Shown here: positions 25,700-33,602 of the stretch, one piece after another
Position numbering within the stretch: the stretch's first letter is position 1
How the letters are laid out: every line of letters starts with the position of its first letter
Source: B10-G9 sp963712165
GTDB taxonomy: Bacteria; Chloroflexota; Anaerolineae; Anaerolineales; UBA11858
Assembly (NCBI GenBank): GCA_963712165.1
Contig: CAVQGY010000003.1
Location: 186,001-250,000, forward strand
Reading direction: 5' to 3'
DNA: 64,000 nucleotides
Translations under genes and position numbers: made by a program
The notes under the pieces: model-generated
Databases searched by the model: none
What the model was told of the DNA's origin: nothing
The model's input: the letters and a program-made list of their open reading frames with translations, nothing else

Positions 25700-26044
25700 C
25701 TGGATTCTAGAACACTGGCAAATTTAATCGTTAAGGTCTTAGATGAGAAAAAAGGGGAGGACATCCATTTACTGGACATTCAAGAGAAATCTATTCTGGC
25801 TGATTTTTTTGTGATTTGTTCTGGTACCAGTGCGAGGATGGTAAATGCGCTAATGACCGATGTTGAAGATGAAGTAAAAAAAGAGTTCGGACTGAACTCG
25901 CGGATCGAAGGTGAAGCCATGTCTGGCTGGCTCCTGGCCGATTACGGGACGGTTATCGTGCATATCTTCTCACCGGATCGCAGAGATTTTTACAGCCTGG
26001 AAGAATTATGGGCTGAGGCGAAGACGATCCTGCGACTTCAGTGA
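25700..26044 (+). CDS. rsfS: ribosomal silencing factor RsfS, apparent CTG start
   Basis: RsfS binds ribosomal protein uL14 and blocks subunit joining when growth slows. The conserved protein is complete only if translation begins at CTG 25700: DSRTLANLIVKVLDEKKGEDIHLLDI is the normal N-terminus of the family, and DFFVICSGTS and GWLLADYGTVIVHIFSPDRRDFYSLEELW are the core motifs. An in-frame TGA at 25694 closes the frame just upstream, and no ATG, GTG or TTG occurs before GTG 25811, which would remove a third of the domain. GAGGTGA at 25690-25696 is a good Shine-Dalgarno six bases before the CTG. The product is 114 residues, a usual length. Confidence 0.88.
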   Translation: MDSRTLANLIVKVLDEKKGEDIHLLDIQEKSILADFFVICSGTSARMVNALMTDVEDEVKKEFGLNSRIEGEAMSGWLLADYGTVIVHIFSPDRRDFYSLEELWAEAKTILRLQ

Positions 26045-26135
26045 CGTTCCTTATTCAGGAAACCAGCACTTTAGGTCAATTACCCGCTTTCTGATAAAAA
26101 AAATCAAACCCAAATTTGGATTTCCCTCCTATAAG

Positions 26136-26160
26136 CAAAACCTCCCTTGAGGGAGGTTTG
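26136..26160 (+). terminator. probable intrinsic terminator after rsfS
   Basis: CAAAACCTCCC / GGGAGGTTTG hairpin with a TTGA loop, followed by a weak T-rich tail (TTATT). It sits in the 198-base convergent gap between rsfS and the SDR gene and could serve both strands. Confidence 0.7.
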
Positions 26161-26242
26161 TTATTGAGTCATCTTACTTCTCTCTTTTATTTTCTTGAAG
26201 CCTATCTTTTTTCATCATCCACTTGAATTGTCCTGATCTAGA

Positions 26243-27034
26243 TTACATCGTACCCTTATATATGCCTCCATCTACGTTAAGCATAACGCCGGTCAGGTAG
26301 GAAGCAGCTGGTGAGAGCAGGAAAGCTGCCGCCCTGCCGATTTCATCTGGTGAAGCCATCCGACCCAAAGGGCAGGCCGCTGTGATCTGATCGATTTCCT
26401 CTTCCAGGCTGCTATCATTCAGTTCTGCCCTGGCGGACAGCAGTTCTAGGACGCGTTCTGTCTTTGTCCAGCCCGGCAAGAGGGAGTTGAACCGGATCTG
26501 ATCTGGCCCAAGCTCCAATGCCAGGGATTTGGTGAGTCCTATCGTGGCCGATCGGACGCTGTTCGAAAGCATCAGATTGGGTATTGGCTGCTTTACCGAG
26601 TAGGATGTTATGGTTAGAACACTAGCATAGTTGGATTCCCTCAAGTGGGGCAGGGCTGCCTGGATCAGGCGAACATGGCTCATAAAAGCCAGATTGATGG
26701 CTTTTTGCCAGATATCTTCTGAGATAGATTCAAATCTACCCGAAGGAGGTCCGCCGGTATTTGTGACCAGAAGATCCAATCCTCCCAGGATCCCTGCCGC
26801 CCCATTGACCAAATCATTCGCGCCATCGGGGTCGGCCGCATCTCCCACGATATAAGCTGTCTGTGTTCCGGTTTCTTTTTGGATCGTATCAGCTGACCGT
26901 TCCAGACTGTCCTGATTTCTGCCGTTGATCACGACCTGACAACCATCGCTGGACAGGGCCAGGGCAGTCGCGTAACCCAATCCCCGGCTGGATCCAGCAA
27001 TAAATGCCTTTTTACCTTGCAGTCCCAGATCCAT
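26243..27034 (-). CDS. atypical short-chain dehydrogenase (NTGGP subfamily)
   Basis: A 263-residue SDR with a good nucleotide motif (GSSRGLGYA) and the C-terminal LTGVMLNVDGG of FabG-like enzymes. The NNAG motif is replaced by NTGGPPSG, and the catalytic Tyr-x-x-x-Lys is replaced by a segment reading LSNSVRSATIG, with no Tyr or Lys in register. This matches a recognised atypical SDR subgroup with the NTGGP signature whose substrate is unclear. It may use a different proton donor or not be a dehydrogenase. The DUF503 gene is 9 bases upstream and lipM follows the same direction, so lipM-DUF503-SDR probably form one operon. Confidence 0.85.
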   Translation of the reverse strand: MDLGLQGKKAFIAGSSRGLGYATALALSSDGCQVVINGRNQDSLERSADTIQKETGTQTAYIVGDAADPDGANDLVNGAAGILGGLDLLVTNTGGPPSGRFESISEDIWQKAINLAFMSHVRLIQAALPHLRESNYASVLTITSYSVKQPIPNLMLSNSVRSATIGLTKSLALELGPDQIRFNSLLPGWTKTERVLELLSARAELNDSSLEEEIDQITAACPLGRMASPDEIGRAAAFLLSPAASYLTGVMLNVDGGIYKGTM

Positions 27035-27043
27035 AGTTTCCTC

Positions 27044-27328
27044 CTAAAAGAGTTCGATCTTTTCCTTGACAATATAAAAATGTGGATAATGGCGCTCGAC
27101 CCAGGGGATGATCTTTTGTAGACTTCGCTGAGTGTGGGCAGCATCATTGCTCAGTGTTGTACAGCCAATCAATGTCTCACTCCAGCTGTCCTGATAGCCC
27201 AGTTCAGCTACTGCGATATTAAACTCCTTCCCCAGTCTGTTCAACAGAGGTTTGAGTTGGCTCCTCTTCTCTTTTAAGCTGGAGCACATGGGGACACGCA
27301 GGTGAAGGGTCAATAGACCAATAGCCAT
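27044..27328 (-). CDS. DUF503 family protein (YlxP-like)
   Basis: A 94-residue DUF503 protein. The family pattern is visible: LTLHLRVPMCSSLKEKRSQLKPLLNRL at the start, then FNIAVAELGYQDSW and the LIGCTTLSNDA segment. Members form small ferredoxin-like folds and often sit beside ribosome-maturation genes such as rbfA, but their function is not established. It lies between lipM (4 bases) and the SDR gene (9 bases) on the minus strand, so it is probably the middle gene of a three-gene operon. Confidence 0.88.
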   Translation of the reverse strand: MAIGLLTLHLRVPMCSSLKEKRSQLKPLLNRLGKEFNIAVAELGYQDSWSETLIGCTTLSNDAAHTQRSLQKIIPWVERHYPHFYIVKEKIELF

Positions 27329-27332
27329 TTTT

Positions 27333-28178
27333 TTAATCCCTGGATTTTACCCGGACTCCCCGGGTCCAATCAGAATGTCCATACTGAGAGTCAGCCAGGC
27401 TCCTTGCCAGGGTTAATTCACGGAGAGTTGGCTTGTCTTCCACGAAATCAATGTTAAGGCTCTCGCTGAAAGCTGTTCTGAATGACTCGGCGGCTGTTTT
27501 CCAGCTTATTTCCTGCCCTAAATAATTACTGACAGTAGCCGCTTTCTCAAGCAGGAGGCTTTTTGCAACTGATCGTTCCACTTCAGAAGGAAAGACCAGC
27601 ACTTCTGTGATCCTTGTCAGATCTCCTGTGAGAGGAAGTGATCCGTGCTGCAAGATGCTGAATTTCTTCCTGGCCTGGGCACTGCCAATGATCTTTTTCC
27701 CGTTCACAGTGATTTCAAAATCAGAGGGATTTTCAAAACAGATCGGTTGTTGGTAAGCAAGAGGGTTCTTTCCAGCGTGGATTTTAACCGTAAGGCCCAG
27801 GTTAAGTAGTGCTTGAAAGAGCGCCCTGGAGATACGACCATAGCTGTCCATCAAGCCGCCTTCCAGGCGGGGATCTGTTCTGGGACCGATGACAGAATAG
27901 GTTAATTCGTCTGTGTGCAGGATTGCCCTGCCGCCGGTTGGACGGCGAACGATATCCCAGCCACGGGATATCAGGCGATTGAGATCGACATCGCTGAATG
28001 GCTGGTTGTACCCTAAAGAGAGGCAGGGCGGCATCCAGGAATACAAGCGCAGGGTGGGAAGTGCTATTCCCTCTTCCACTGATTCCAGGATTGCCGAATC
28101 CAACGCCATATTCATTTTTCCAGATTGTGGATCGGTTTGGATCAGTCGCCAGGTGGTCCTGGGAAGGTCAATTTCCAT
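27333..28178 (-). CDS. lipM: octanoyltransferase LipM / lipoate-protein ligase A family
   Basis: A 281-residue protein of the BPL/LplA/LipB fold. RRPTGGRAILH (residues 78-88) is the lipoyl-binding signature, and CFENPSDFEI followed by GSAQARKKFSILQHGS contains the Cys (residue 147) that matches the catalytic Cys150 of Bacillus LipM, where octanoyl is carried as a thioester. A Lys in IIGSAQ-type segments fits LipM or LipL rather than ATP-dependent LplA, and no LplA C-terminal domain is present. It therefore likely moves octanoyl from acyl carrier protein to a lipoyl domain. It is divergent from mraZ across a 259-base gap. Confidence 0.85.
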   Translation of the reverse strand: MEIDLPRTTWRLIQTDPQSGKMNMALDSAILESVEEGIALPTLRLYSWMPPCLSLGYNQPFSDVDLNRLISRGWDIVRRPTGGRAILHTDELTYSVIGPRTDPRLEGGLMDSYGRISRALFQALLNLGLTVKIHAGKNPLAYQQPICFENPSDFEITVNGKKIIGSAQARKKFSILQHGSLPLTGDLTRITEVLVFPSEVERSVAKSLLLEKAATVSNYLGQEISWKTAAESFRTAFSESLNIDFVEDKPTLRELTLARSLADSQYGHSDWTRGVRVKSRD

Positions 28179-28327
28179 GGGGAGAATTATAGCGCATCCT
28201 GTTGGGGGGAGTCTTTTTTTACCCGGAAAGTACAGGCAAGAAGGTGCCTGGTGGGAGATTAAGTCATCAAAAAGCTATATTTTAACCATTTTTTTGGCAT
28301 TTTATGCCTTTTTGGGTGGTTTTTTAC

Positions 28328-28356
28328 TTGCAAAAAAGACCACTTTCATATATACT
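28328..28356 (+). promoter_or_regulatory. mraZ/dcw promoter
   Basis: TTGCAA (28328-28333) and TATACT (28351-28356) with a 17-base spacer form a good sigma70-type promoter directly before the MraZ boxes. It is likely the main promoter of the 17-kb division operon. Confidence 0.8.
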
Positions 28357-28391
28357 GTGGGTAAATTGTGGGACAAAGTGGTAAATAGTGG
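28357..28391 (+). promoter_or_regulatory. MraZ operator: four GTGG(G/T) boxes at helical spacing
   Basis: GTGGG at 28357 and 28368, GTGGT at 28378 and 28388, with start-to-start distances of 11, 10 and 10 bases. Each is followed by an AAAT-like or ACAA spacer. This matches the known MraZ site architecture of (T)GTGGG direct repeats about one helical turn apart. The boxes abut the -10, so MraZ bound here would block its own operon. Confidence 0.88.
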
Positions 28392-28392
28392 T

Positions 28393-28410
28393 TCGCCGGG
28401 AGACCGGCGA
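28393..28410 (+). other. leader hairpin with GAGA tetraloop before mraZ
   Basis: TCGCCGG / CCGGCGA stem of 7 base pairs closed by GAGA, a GNRA tetraloop, located in the mRNA leader just after the MraZ boxes and 28 bases before the start codon. There is no T-run, so it is not a terminator. It may stabilise the 5' end. Confidence 0.6.
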
Positions 28411-28437
28411 TCTGTATTTAATACAGGGACCGAACAT

Positions 28438-28866
28438 ATGTTCTTAGGACAATACCGGCACTCCTTGGATGATAAAGGCAGAATGATTGTACCAGCCCGT
28501 TTCCGTGATTCGCTGGATGGGACAATCTATCTTACGCAGGGTTTTGACCAGAATTTACGGGTCCTCCCAGAGGCTGCTTTTGTTTCCATCTATCAACGGG
28601 TGACTGAGATGAGTTCCACTAATCCCACAGCGCGCCAGCTGAGAAGGTTGATTTTCTCTACGGCCCAGCAGGTGGATATTGACTCCAACGGCCGCATCCT
28701 TATTCCAAAGTATTTGAGAGATGTGGCAAGCTTGATTGATGAAGCGATTGTTGTCGGTGTCGGAGAAGCCCTGGAAATCTGGTCGCCAGAAGCCTGGGAG
28801 ACCCAAAATTCGCTGCTTCAAGATGCGGATTCCAATGCAGAACGATTTGCTGCTCTAGATATTTAG
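28438..28866 (+). CDS. mraZ: transcriptional regulator MraZ
   Basis: A 142-residue protein with two SpoVT/AbrB-like halves. Family motifs are MFLGQYRHSLDDKGRMIVPARFRD at the start and DSNGRILIPKYLRD in the second half, each carrying the DxxGRxxxP DNA-binding signature. MraZ forms a ring and binds the GTGGG repeats just upstream, normally repressing the division operon. The ATG at 28438 is chosen because the family always starts MFxGxY/H; the frame is open further upstream but that part would run through the promoter and operator. rsmH follows by 8 bases. Confidence 0.95.
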   Translation: MFLGQYRHSLDDKGRMIVPARFRDSLDGTIYLTQGFDQNLRVLPEAAFVSIYQRVTEMSSTNPTARQLRRLIFSTAQQVDIDSNGRILIPKYLRDVASLIDEAIVVGVGEALEIWSPEAWETQNSLLQDADSNAERFAALDI

Positions 28867-28874
28867 GCCATGAG

Positions 28875-29792
28875 ATGCAGCATATACCTGTTCTTTACCA
28901 AGCAGTTTTAGATTTATTAAGACCAGTATCCGGGGGCCATTATATTGATGGCACGCTGGGAGCTGGGGGCCACACCAGGGGAATACTGATCGATAGCTCC
29001 CCTGATGGTTTGGTGGCTGGATTTGACCGTGATCCCCGGGCCCTGGATCTGGCAAAGAAGAATCTAGCTGAATTCGGGGACCGGGTCATTTACATAAAGG
29101 ACTCCTACAAGAATTTTCACTCGTACCTTAACAACCTAAATTGGCAATACGTAGACGGCATTTTGCTGGATTTGGGAATTTCATCCATGCAGCTGGATAT
29201 CCCTGAAAGAGGGTTTTCCTTCCGCTATGATGGTCCCTTGGATATGAGATTTGATCCTGACCAGCCCCTCACCGCGGCGGATTTGGTGAATGAATCAACC
29301 AGAGACGAGCTGATAGATATCCTCTTCACTTATGGAGAGGAAAGGCTAGCCCGGAAAATTGCCGATGCGATCATTGCTAACCGCCCTCTTGTTACTACAC
29401 AGGATTTAGCTCAGACAGTGCAAAAGGTAGCCCGGAATCCGAAATCAAAGATACATCCTGCAACGCGGACTTTCCAGGCGCTTCGTATCGCTGTAAACCA
29501 AGAATTGGATGCCCTCAAAGCATTCCTGCCCGAAGCGCTGGAATCATTGAAATCAGGAGGGCGGTTGGCAATCATTGCTTTTCATTCCTTGGAAGACCGG
29601 ATTGTAAAGCAGTTTTTCAGGTTGGAGAGCAGAGATTGCATCTGTCCACCTGAAATTCCGGTATGTATCTGCGGTCATAAAGCCCGCATTAAGGAGTTGA
29701 CCAGGCGTCCAATCCAGCCAGAGGAAGCTGAAATTGACAGAAATCCTCGTGCTAGAAGCGCCAAGATGCGTGTAGCAGAAAAAATTTTTTAG
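28875..29792 (+). CDS. rsmH: 16S rRNA (cytosine-1402-N4)-methyltransferase RsmH
   Basis: A 305-residue SAM-dependent enzyme that methylates C1402 in the 16S rRNA decoding centre. It starts HIPVLYQAVLDLL, and GGHYIDGTLGAGGHTRGIL is the SAM-binding loop, followed by GILLDLGISSMQLDIPERGFSFRYDGPLDMR (features: DLGxSSxQ and GFSFxxDGPLDMRxD). The late motifs IAFHSLEDRIVK and a C-terminal RSAKMRVAEK complete the family. The cysteine pair region CICPPEIPVCICG is common in this group. It is the second gene of the dcw operon, the usual position. Confidence 0.95.
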   Translation: MQHIPVLYQAVLDLLRPVSGGHYIDGTLGAGGHTRGILIDSSPDGLVAGFDRDPRALDLAKKNLAEFGDRVIYIKDSYKNFHSYLNNLNWQYVDGILLDLGISSMQLDIPERGFSFRYDGPLDMRFDPDQPLTAADLVNESTRDELIDILFTYGEERLARKIADAIIANRPLVTTQDLAQTVQKVARNPKSKIHPATRTFQALRIAVNQELDALKAFLPEALESLKSGGRLAIIAFHSLEDRIVKQFFRLESRDCICPPEIPVCICGHKARIKELTRRPIQPEEAEIDRNPRARSAKMRVAEKIF

Positions 29793-29867
29793 ATGGATTG
29801 GCACAAGGCTTGCAATTAATTAAAGGAAACCATCACGAAGCAGAGAGGATAACATCCAGGCAAAATC

Positions 29868-30335
29868 ATGACCGAATCCTTGATCCAAGCCTATTCAAAT
29901 TCACCACGGCGGCAAAAGCTGCAGATTGTTGGTGGCATCTTCATGGCAATCGTTTCTGCCGCAGTCATGTTGATCCTATATCTGGTCATGTCTTCTCGGG
30001 TGATCTTCATGGGACGGCAGCTTCAACAAGCGAAAACAGATATCGATCACCTCATATATCTGAGCGTGAATTATCAAAACCAGATTGACAGACTGTCCAG
30101 ATTTGAGTTGATGGAGGCCCGAGCAGATGAGTTGGGATTTCGACCTCCTTATCCTGGTGAGGTCTTTTATGTTCCGGTTGCAGGTTTAGAAAGTGCCGAG
30201 AAGGTTGTGGTTGTATTCCAGGATGACAACCCTTCGGCAATCATCAATGTGAATTTGCCTGTTTACCATCAATCATTGATCGAGTGGGCAGGGGAGCAGC
30301 TGCGCGCTTTCCTCAGGCCATTCAGAGGTTTATGA
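29868..30335 (+). CDS. ftsL: FtsL-like septum formation protein
   Basis: A 155-residue bitopic protein: cytoplasmic N-terminus, one membrane helix (about residues 20-42) and an outside region with a short coiled coil (QLQQAKTDIDHLIYLSVNYQNQIDRLS) and the ARADELGFRPP motif that is typical of FtsL/DivIC proteins. Sequence conservation in this family is low, so the name rests on topology, size and position between rsmH and ftsI. It would join FtsQ and a FtsB partner in the divisome. The C-terminal 60 residues extend beyond usual FtsL. Its stop overlaps the ftsI start as ATGA. Confidence 0.8.
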   Translation: MTESLIQAYSNSPRRQKLQIVGGIFMAIVSAAVMLILYLVMSSRVIFMGRQLQQAKTDIDHLIYLSVNYQNQIDRLSRFELMEARADELGFRPPYPGEVFYVPVAGLESAEKVVVVFQDDNPSAIINVNLPVYHQSLIEWAGEQLRAFLRPFRGL

Positions 30336-32173
30336 ACGAGAAGATCAGATACAACTGGCGTTATATTAGCATCGCGGTGGCATTCACCTTTTTCGCGTTA
30401 GGGATTATCGCCCAAATGGTGCGTATCCAGCTAACTGTGAACAGCAGTGAACTGCCAGTCGCCGTCCAGCTAGGCCAGTGGGAGAAGGCGGCTTCCCGGC
30501 GAGGACTTATCCTGGATCGCAATGGACATGTCCTGGCGGGGAACCAAACCGTTTATTCAGTAGATGTCAATTTTGAGGATTTTCTTCAGCCAGGTGATAT
30601 CGAGGAAGTGAAAATGCTGGCTGATCTGGCCCTTGAAGTCTTTGATATCAGTAATCCATATTTGCTGGGATACCTACAACAGGAGCCCAGGCCTGTAGAG
30701 AAGAACATCACGGTTGAAAACTTTGCCTCGCAGGCGGATTTATTGCGATTTTTGGATCTCGTTGAGAGATATTACGCCGGCCTTCCGGTGGAAGTAGTAG
30801 TTGAAGAGGATCAAGAAACAGATCCGATCTCAATCGAGGCTAGTACCGAGATCATCGACTGCTCCCAGTGGGTCCGAATTAACTGTACCCCGCACCTGAT
30901 CCGGAGCTATCCGGAAGGAGATTTGGCTTCAAATATCATTGGATTCGTGATGAGGGATACCAACCAGGGGCAACTGGGCATCGAGGAGAAATTTGATTCC
31001 ACCCTGTTCGGCAATGACCGAACCTGGTGGGCATTTTGGGACCCTCACAAAGCTGACCTGGCCCCAGACCCTGATCATGGTGCCAATATCGTGCTCACCA
31101 TTGACAGTGTCCTTCAGGCAGATGTTGAGAAAATCTTGGATGACAACATCAAAAAAACCGGGGCGGTGGCTGGCACAGTGATCGTAATGGATCCGAGGAA
31201 TGGCGAGATTCTGGCTATGGCGTCATCTCCGAGAGCGGATATCAATCGCTACTGGGATCCAGAATATTATCCAATCATAAACAATCTTGAAAATGTGTTC
31301 AACTATGGGATCAAATCATATGAGCCGGGCTCGGTGGTAAAGGTGTTGACCATGGCCGCTGCTCTCGATGCGGGAGTTGTAGAACCTGATACGGAATTCA
31401 TTGATGAAGGTCAGATCGAAATTGGTGGTGTGACCATCAAGAATTGGAATGAGAAGGCCTGGGGTCCGCAGAACATGACATCCTGTTTGCAGAATTCCTT
31501 GAATGTTTGCCTGGCCTGGGTAGCCACAGAATTGGAATCCGAGAGATTTTATAACTACTTCCAGGATTTTGGATTGGGCCAGATGACGGGTATTGAGTTA
31601 TCAGGTGAAGCCCCGGGTTTGGTGAAAAGCTACTGGAGTCCGGATTATACAAGGTCTGAATTGGGAACAAACGCTTTTGGCCAGGGTATCGATATTACCC
31701 CCATTCAGATGGTAAAGGCTGTTTCCGCGATAGCCAATGGGGGAGAAATGATCGCTCCCCGCATCATTCATTCGGTCGTTGATGACGGCTATCGCTATAC
31801 ACCTCCCAAGACTGTTGTGGGATATCCCATCAGTGAGGAAACCGCAGATACATTGACAGAAATGCTCCGTCAATCTCTCCAGAATGAATCCTCCCTGGCT
31901 TTAGTGCCAGGTTACAGCCTGGCAGGAAAGACCGGCACAGGAGAGATCTACATCCAGAGCCTTGGATATAAGAGTAATGCGACCAATACATCATTTATTG
32001 GCTGGGGACCTACTGATGATCCGGAGTTCCTTGTCTATGTCTGGATCTCTAAACCCTCAGCTTCGATTTGGGGATCCGTAATCGCTGCCCCGGTCTTCAA
32101 ACAGGTAGTTGAGAAGGTAGTACTCCATCAGGGCATTCCCCCGGATGCGGTCAGATTAGCCCTGCAGGATTGA
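30332..32173 (+). CDS. ftsI: division-specific penicillin-binding protein FtsI (PBP2-type transpeptidase)
   Basis: A 613-residue class B penicillin-binding protein that crosslinks septal peptidoglycan outside the membrane. One N-terminal helix (RYISIAVAFTFFALGIIAQ) is followed by the dimerisation domain (ASRRGLILDRNGHVLA). The transpeptidase domain shows EPGSVVK with the acylated Ser, NSLN as the SxN motif and AGKTGTG as KTG. Start: ATG at 30332, overlapping the ftsL stop; a more upstream ATG would duplicate ftsL sequence. There is no PASTA domain at the C-terminus. murF starts 4 bases later. Confidence 0.93.
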   Translation: MNEKIRYNWRYISIAVAFTFFALGIIAQMVRIQLTVNSSELPVAVQLGQWEKAASRRGLILDRNGHVLAGNQTVYSVDVNFEDFLQPGDIEEVKMLADLALEVFDISNPYLLGYLQQEPRPVEKNITVENFASQADLLRFLDLVERYYAGLPVEVVVEEDQETDPISIEASTEIIDCSQWVRINCTPHLIRSYPEGDLASNIIGFVMRDTNQGQLGIEEKFDSTLFGNDRTWWAFWDPHKADLAPDPDHGANIVLTIDSVLQADVEKILDDNIKKTGAVAGTVIVMDPRNGEILAMASSPRADINRYWDPEYYPIINNLENVFNYGIKSYEPGSVVKVLTMAAALDAGVVEPDTEFIDEGQIEIGGVTIKNWNEKAWGPQNMTSCLQNSLNVCLAWVATELESERFYNYFQDFGLGQMTGIELSGEAPGLVKSYWSPDYTRSELGTNAFGQGIDITPIQMVKAVSAIANGGEMIAPRIIHSVVDDGYRYTPPKTVVGYPISEETADTLTEMLRQSLQNESSLALVPGYSLAGKTGTGEIYIQSLGYKSNATNTSFIGWGPTDDPEFLVYVWISKPSASIWGSVIAAPVFKQVVEKVVLHQGIPPDAVRLALQD

Positions 32174-32177
32174 ATTT

Positions 32178-33602
32178 ATGATTACGATGGGAGTGGTTTT
32201 TGAGGTTCTTAAGGGAATACAGCCCCCCTGGGCAGATCAGGTTATCGCTGATGTGGGAATCGATTCCCGCAAGCTGATTCCAGGATCGTTATTTGTTGCC
32301 CTGGTTGGAGAAACGGCTGATGGACATGATTATGTCCAGGACGCGTTTAACCGGGGCGCATCCTATGCCTTGATTGATCGACCAGTTGATGAGGGTATTA
32401 GGGTATTAGATCTTCGATCTGGCGCAGCGTTTGATTACGAAGATGAACCTGAGGCTCCCTATTGTTTACTTGTTGATGATGCCTTGACCGCTTTGCAGCA
32501 AGTGGCAGGAGCCTGGCGAAGCAAACTTGACCTCAGGGTGATTGGCATTACCGGAAGCGTTGGAAAATCAACCACTAAGGAACTCACCACGACTGTCCTA
32601 AAACAACGCTATCGAACTTTGAAGAATCCTGGCAATCTGAATAATGAGATCGGCTTGCCAATGACCCTCTGGCAAATGGGGGAAGGGCATCAACGGGCAG
32701 TATTGGAAATGGGTTTTTATGTACCAGGAGAGATCCAATTCCTGTGCGGCCTTGCCCGGCCGGCAGTGGGAGTGATAACCAATATCGGCACGGTCCACGC
32801 TGAACGTGCTGGTACACAGGAGGAAATCGCTCGAGGGAAAGCAGAGTTGGTACAGTCCCTTCCAGCGGCACCAGAAGGTACCGCTATCCTCAATTATGAT
32901 GACCCGTTGGTCCGGGATATGGCAAAGGTAACGGAGGCCCGTGTATTTTATTATGGCCTGAGCCCAGAAGCTGATTTGTGGGCAGATGAAGTGGAAGGCT
33001 TAGGGCTTGACGGGATCAGGTTCAGGCTGCATTACCGGGATGAAACCCTTCATCTGAAAGTACCCTTGATTGGCAGGCATTCTGTTCACACAGCATTGCG
33101 TGCAGCGGCTGTAGGACTGATTGAGGGCTTGTCCTGGGAAGAGATAATCCGTGGATTGCGATCTGAACATACACAGCTGCGTTTGGTTGCAGTCCGGTCG
33201 ACAAGCGGAGCGATGATTTTGGATGATACCTACAACGCCTCTCCTAAATCTATGCTGGCGGATCTTAATTTGCTGGAGGAGATGGCAGGGCGGAAGATCG
33301 CTGTTTTGGGAGATATGTTGGAATTGGGTCCTTACGAGGACCAGGGGCACCGCAAGGTAGGTATCAGGGCAGCAGAGGTTTCTGATGTGCTGGTCACCGT
33401 AGGTGAGTTGGGCCAGCTTATTGCCCGGGCGGCCGCAGAATCAGGTTTTGATGAAAAAAATATCCACACTTTCCTGAGTTGTGAAGAGGCAACTGATTAC
33501 TTAAAAGGATTTCTTACGGAGAAGGATGTGGTTTTAGTCAAAGGATCCAGGGGAATGCGTATGGATAAGATAATAACCGCTCTGGAGACAGACCATGAAT
33601 AG
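32178..33602 (+). CDS. murF: UDP-N-acetylmuramoyl-tripeptide--D-alanyl-D-alanine ligase MurF
   Basis: A 474-residue Mur ligase that adds D-Ala-D-Ala to the UDP-MurNAc tripeptide in the cytoplasm. ATP loop: GITGSVGKSTTKE. MurF-specific motifs are NPGNLNNEIGLP, ILDDTYNASPKSM and VLVKGSRGMRMD; these separate it from MurE. The N-terminal domain carries DSRKLIPGSLFVAL for uridine recognition. It starts at ATG 32178, or possibly ATG 32187. Its last 8 bases overlap mraY. MurE, the preceding enzyme, is not in this cluster. Confidence 0.95.
   Translation: MITMGVVFEVLKGIQPPWADQVIADVGIDSRKLIPGSLFVALVGETADGHDYVQDAFNRGASYALIDRPVDEGIRVLDLRSGAAFDYEDEPEAPYCLLVDDALTALQQVAGAWRSKLDLRVIGITGSVGKSTTKELTTTVLKQRYRTLKNPGNLNNEIGLPMTLWQMGEGHQRAVLEMGFYVPGEIQFLCGLARPAVGVITNIGTVHAERAGTQEEIARGKAELVQSLPAAPEGTAILNYDDPLVRDMAKVTEARVFYYGLSPEADLWADEVEGLGLDGIRFRLHYRDETLHLKVPLIGRHSVHTALRAAAVGLIEGLSWEEIIRGLRSEHTQLRLVAVRSTSGAMILDDTYNASPKSMLADLNLLEEMAGRKIAVLGDMLELGPYEDQGHRKVGIRAAEVSDVLVTVGELGQLIARAAAESGFDEKNIHTFLSCEEATDYLKGFLTEKDVVLVKGSRGMRMDKIITALETDHE

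Noticed and set aside
27913..28437. In-frame extension of mraZ by 175 codons
   Set aside because: It runs antisense to lipM and through the mraZ promoter and operator. MraZ proteins start at MFLGQY.
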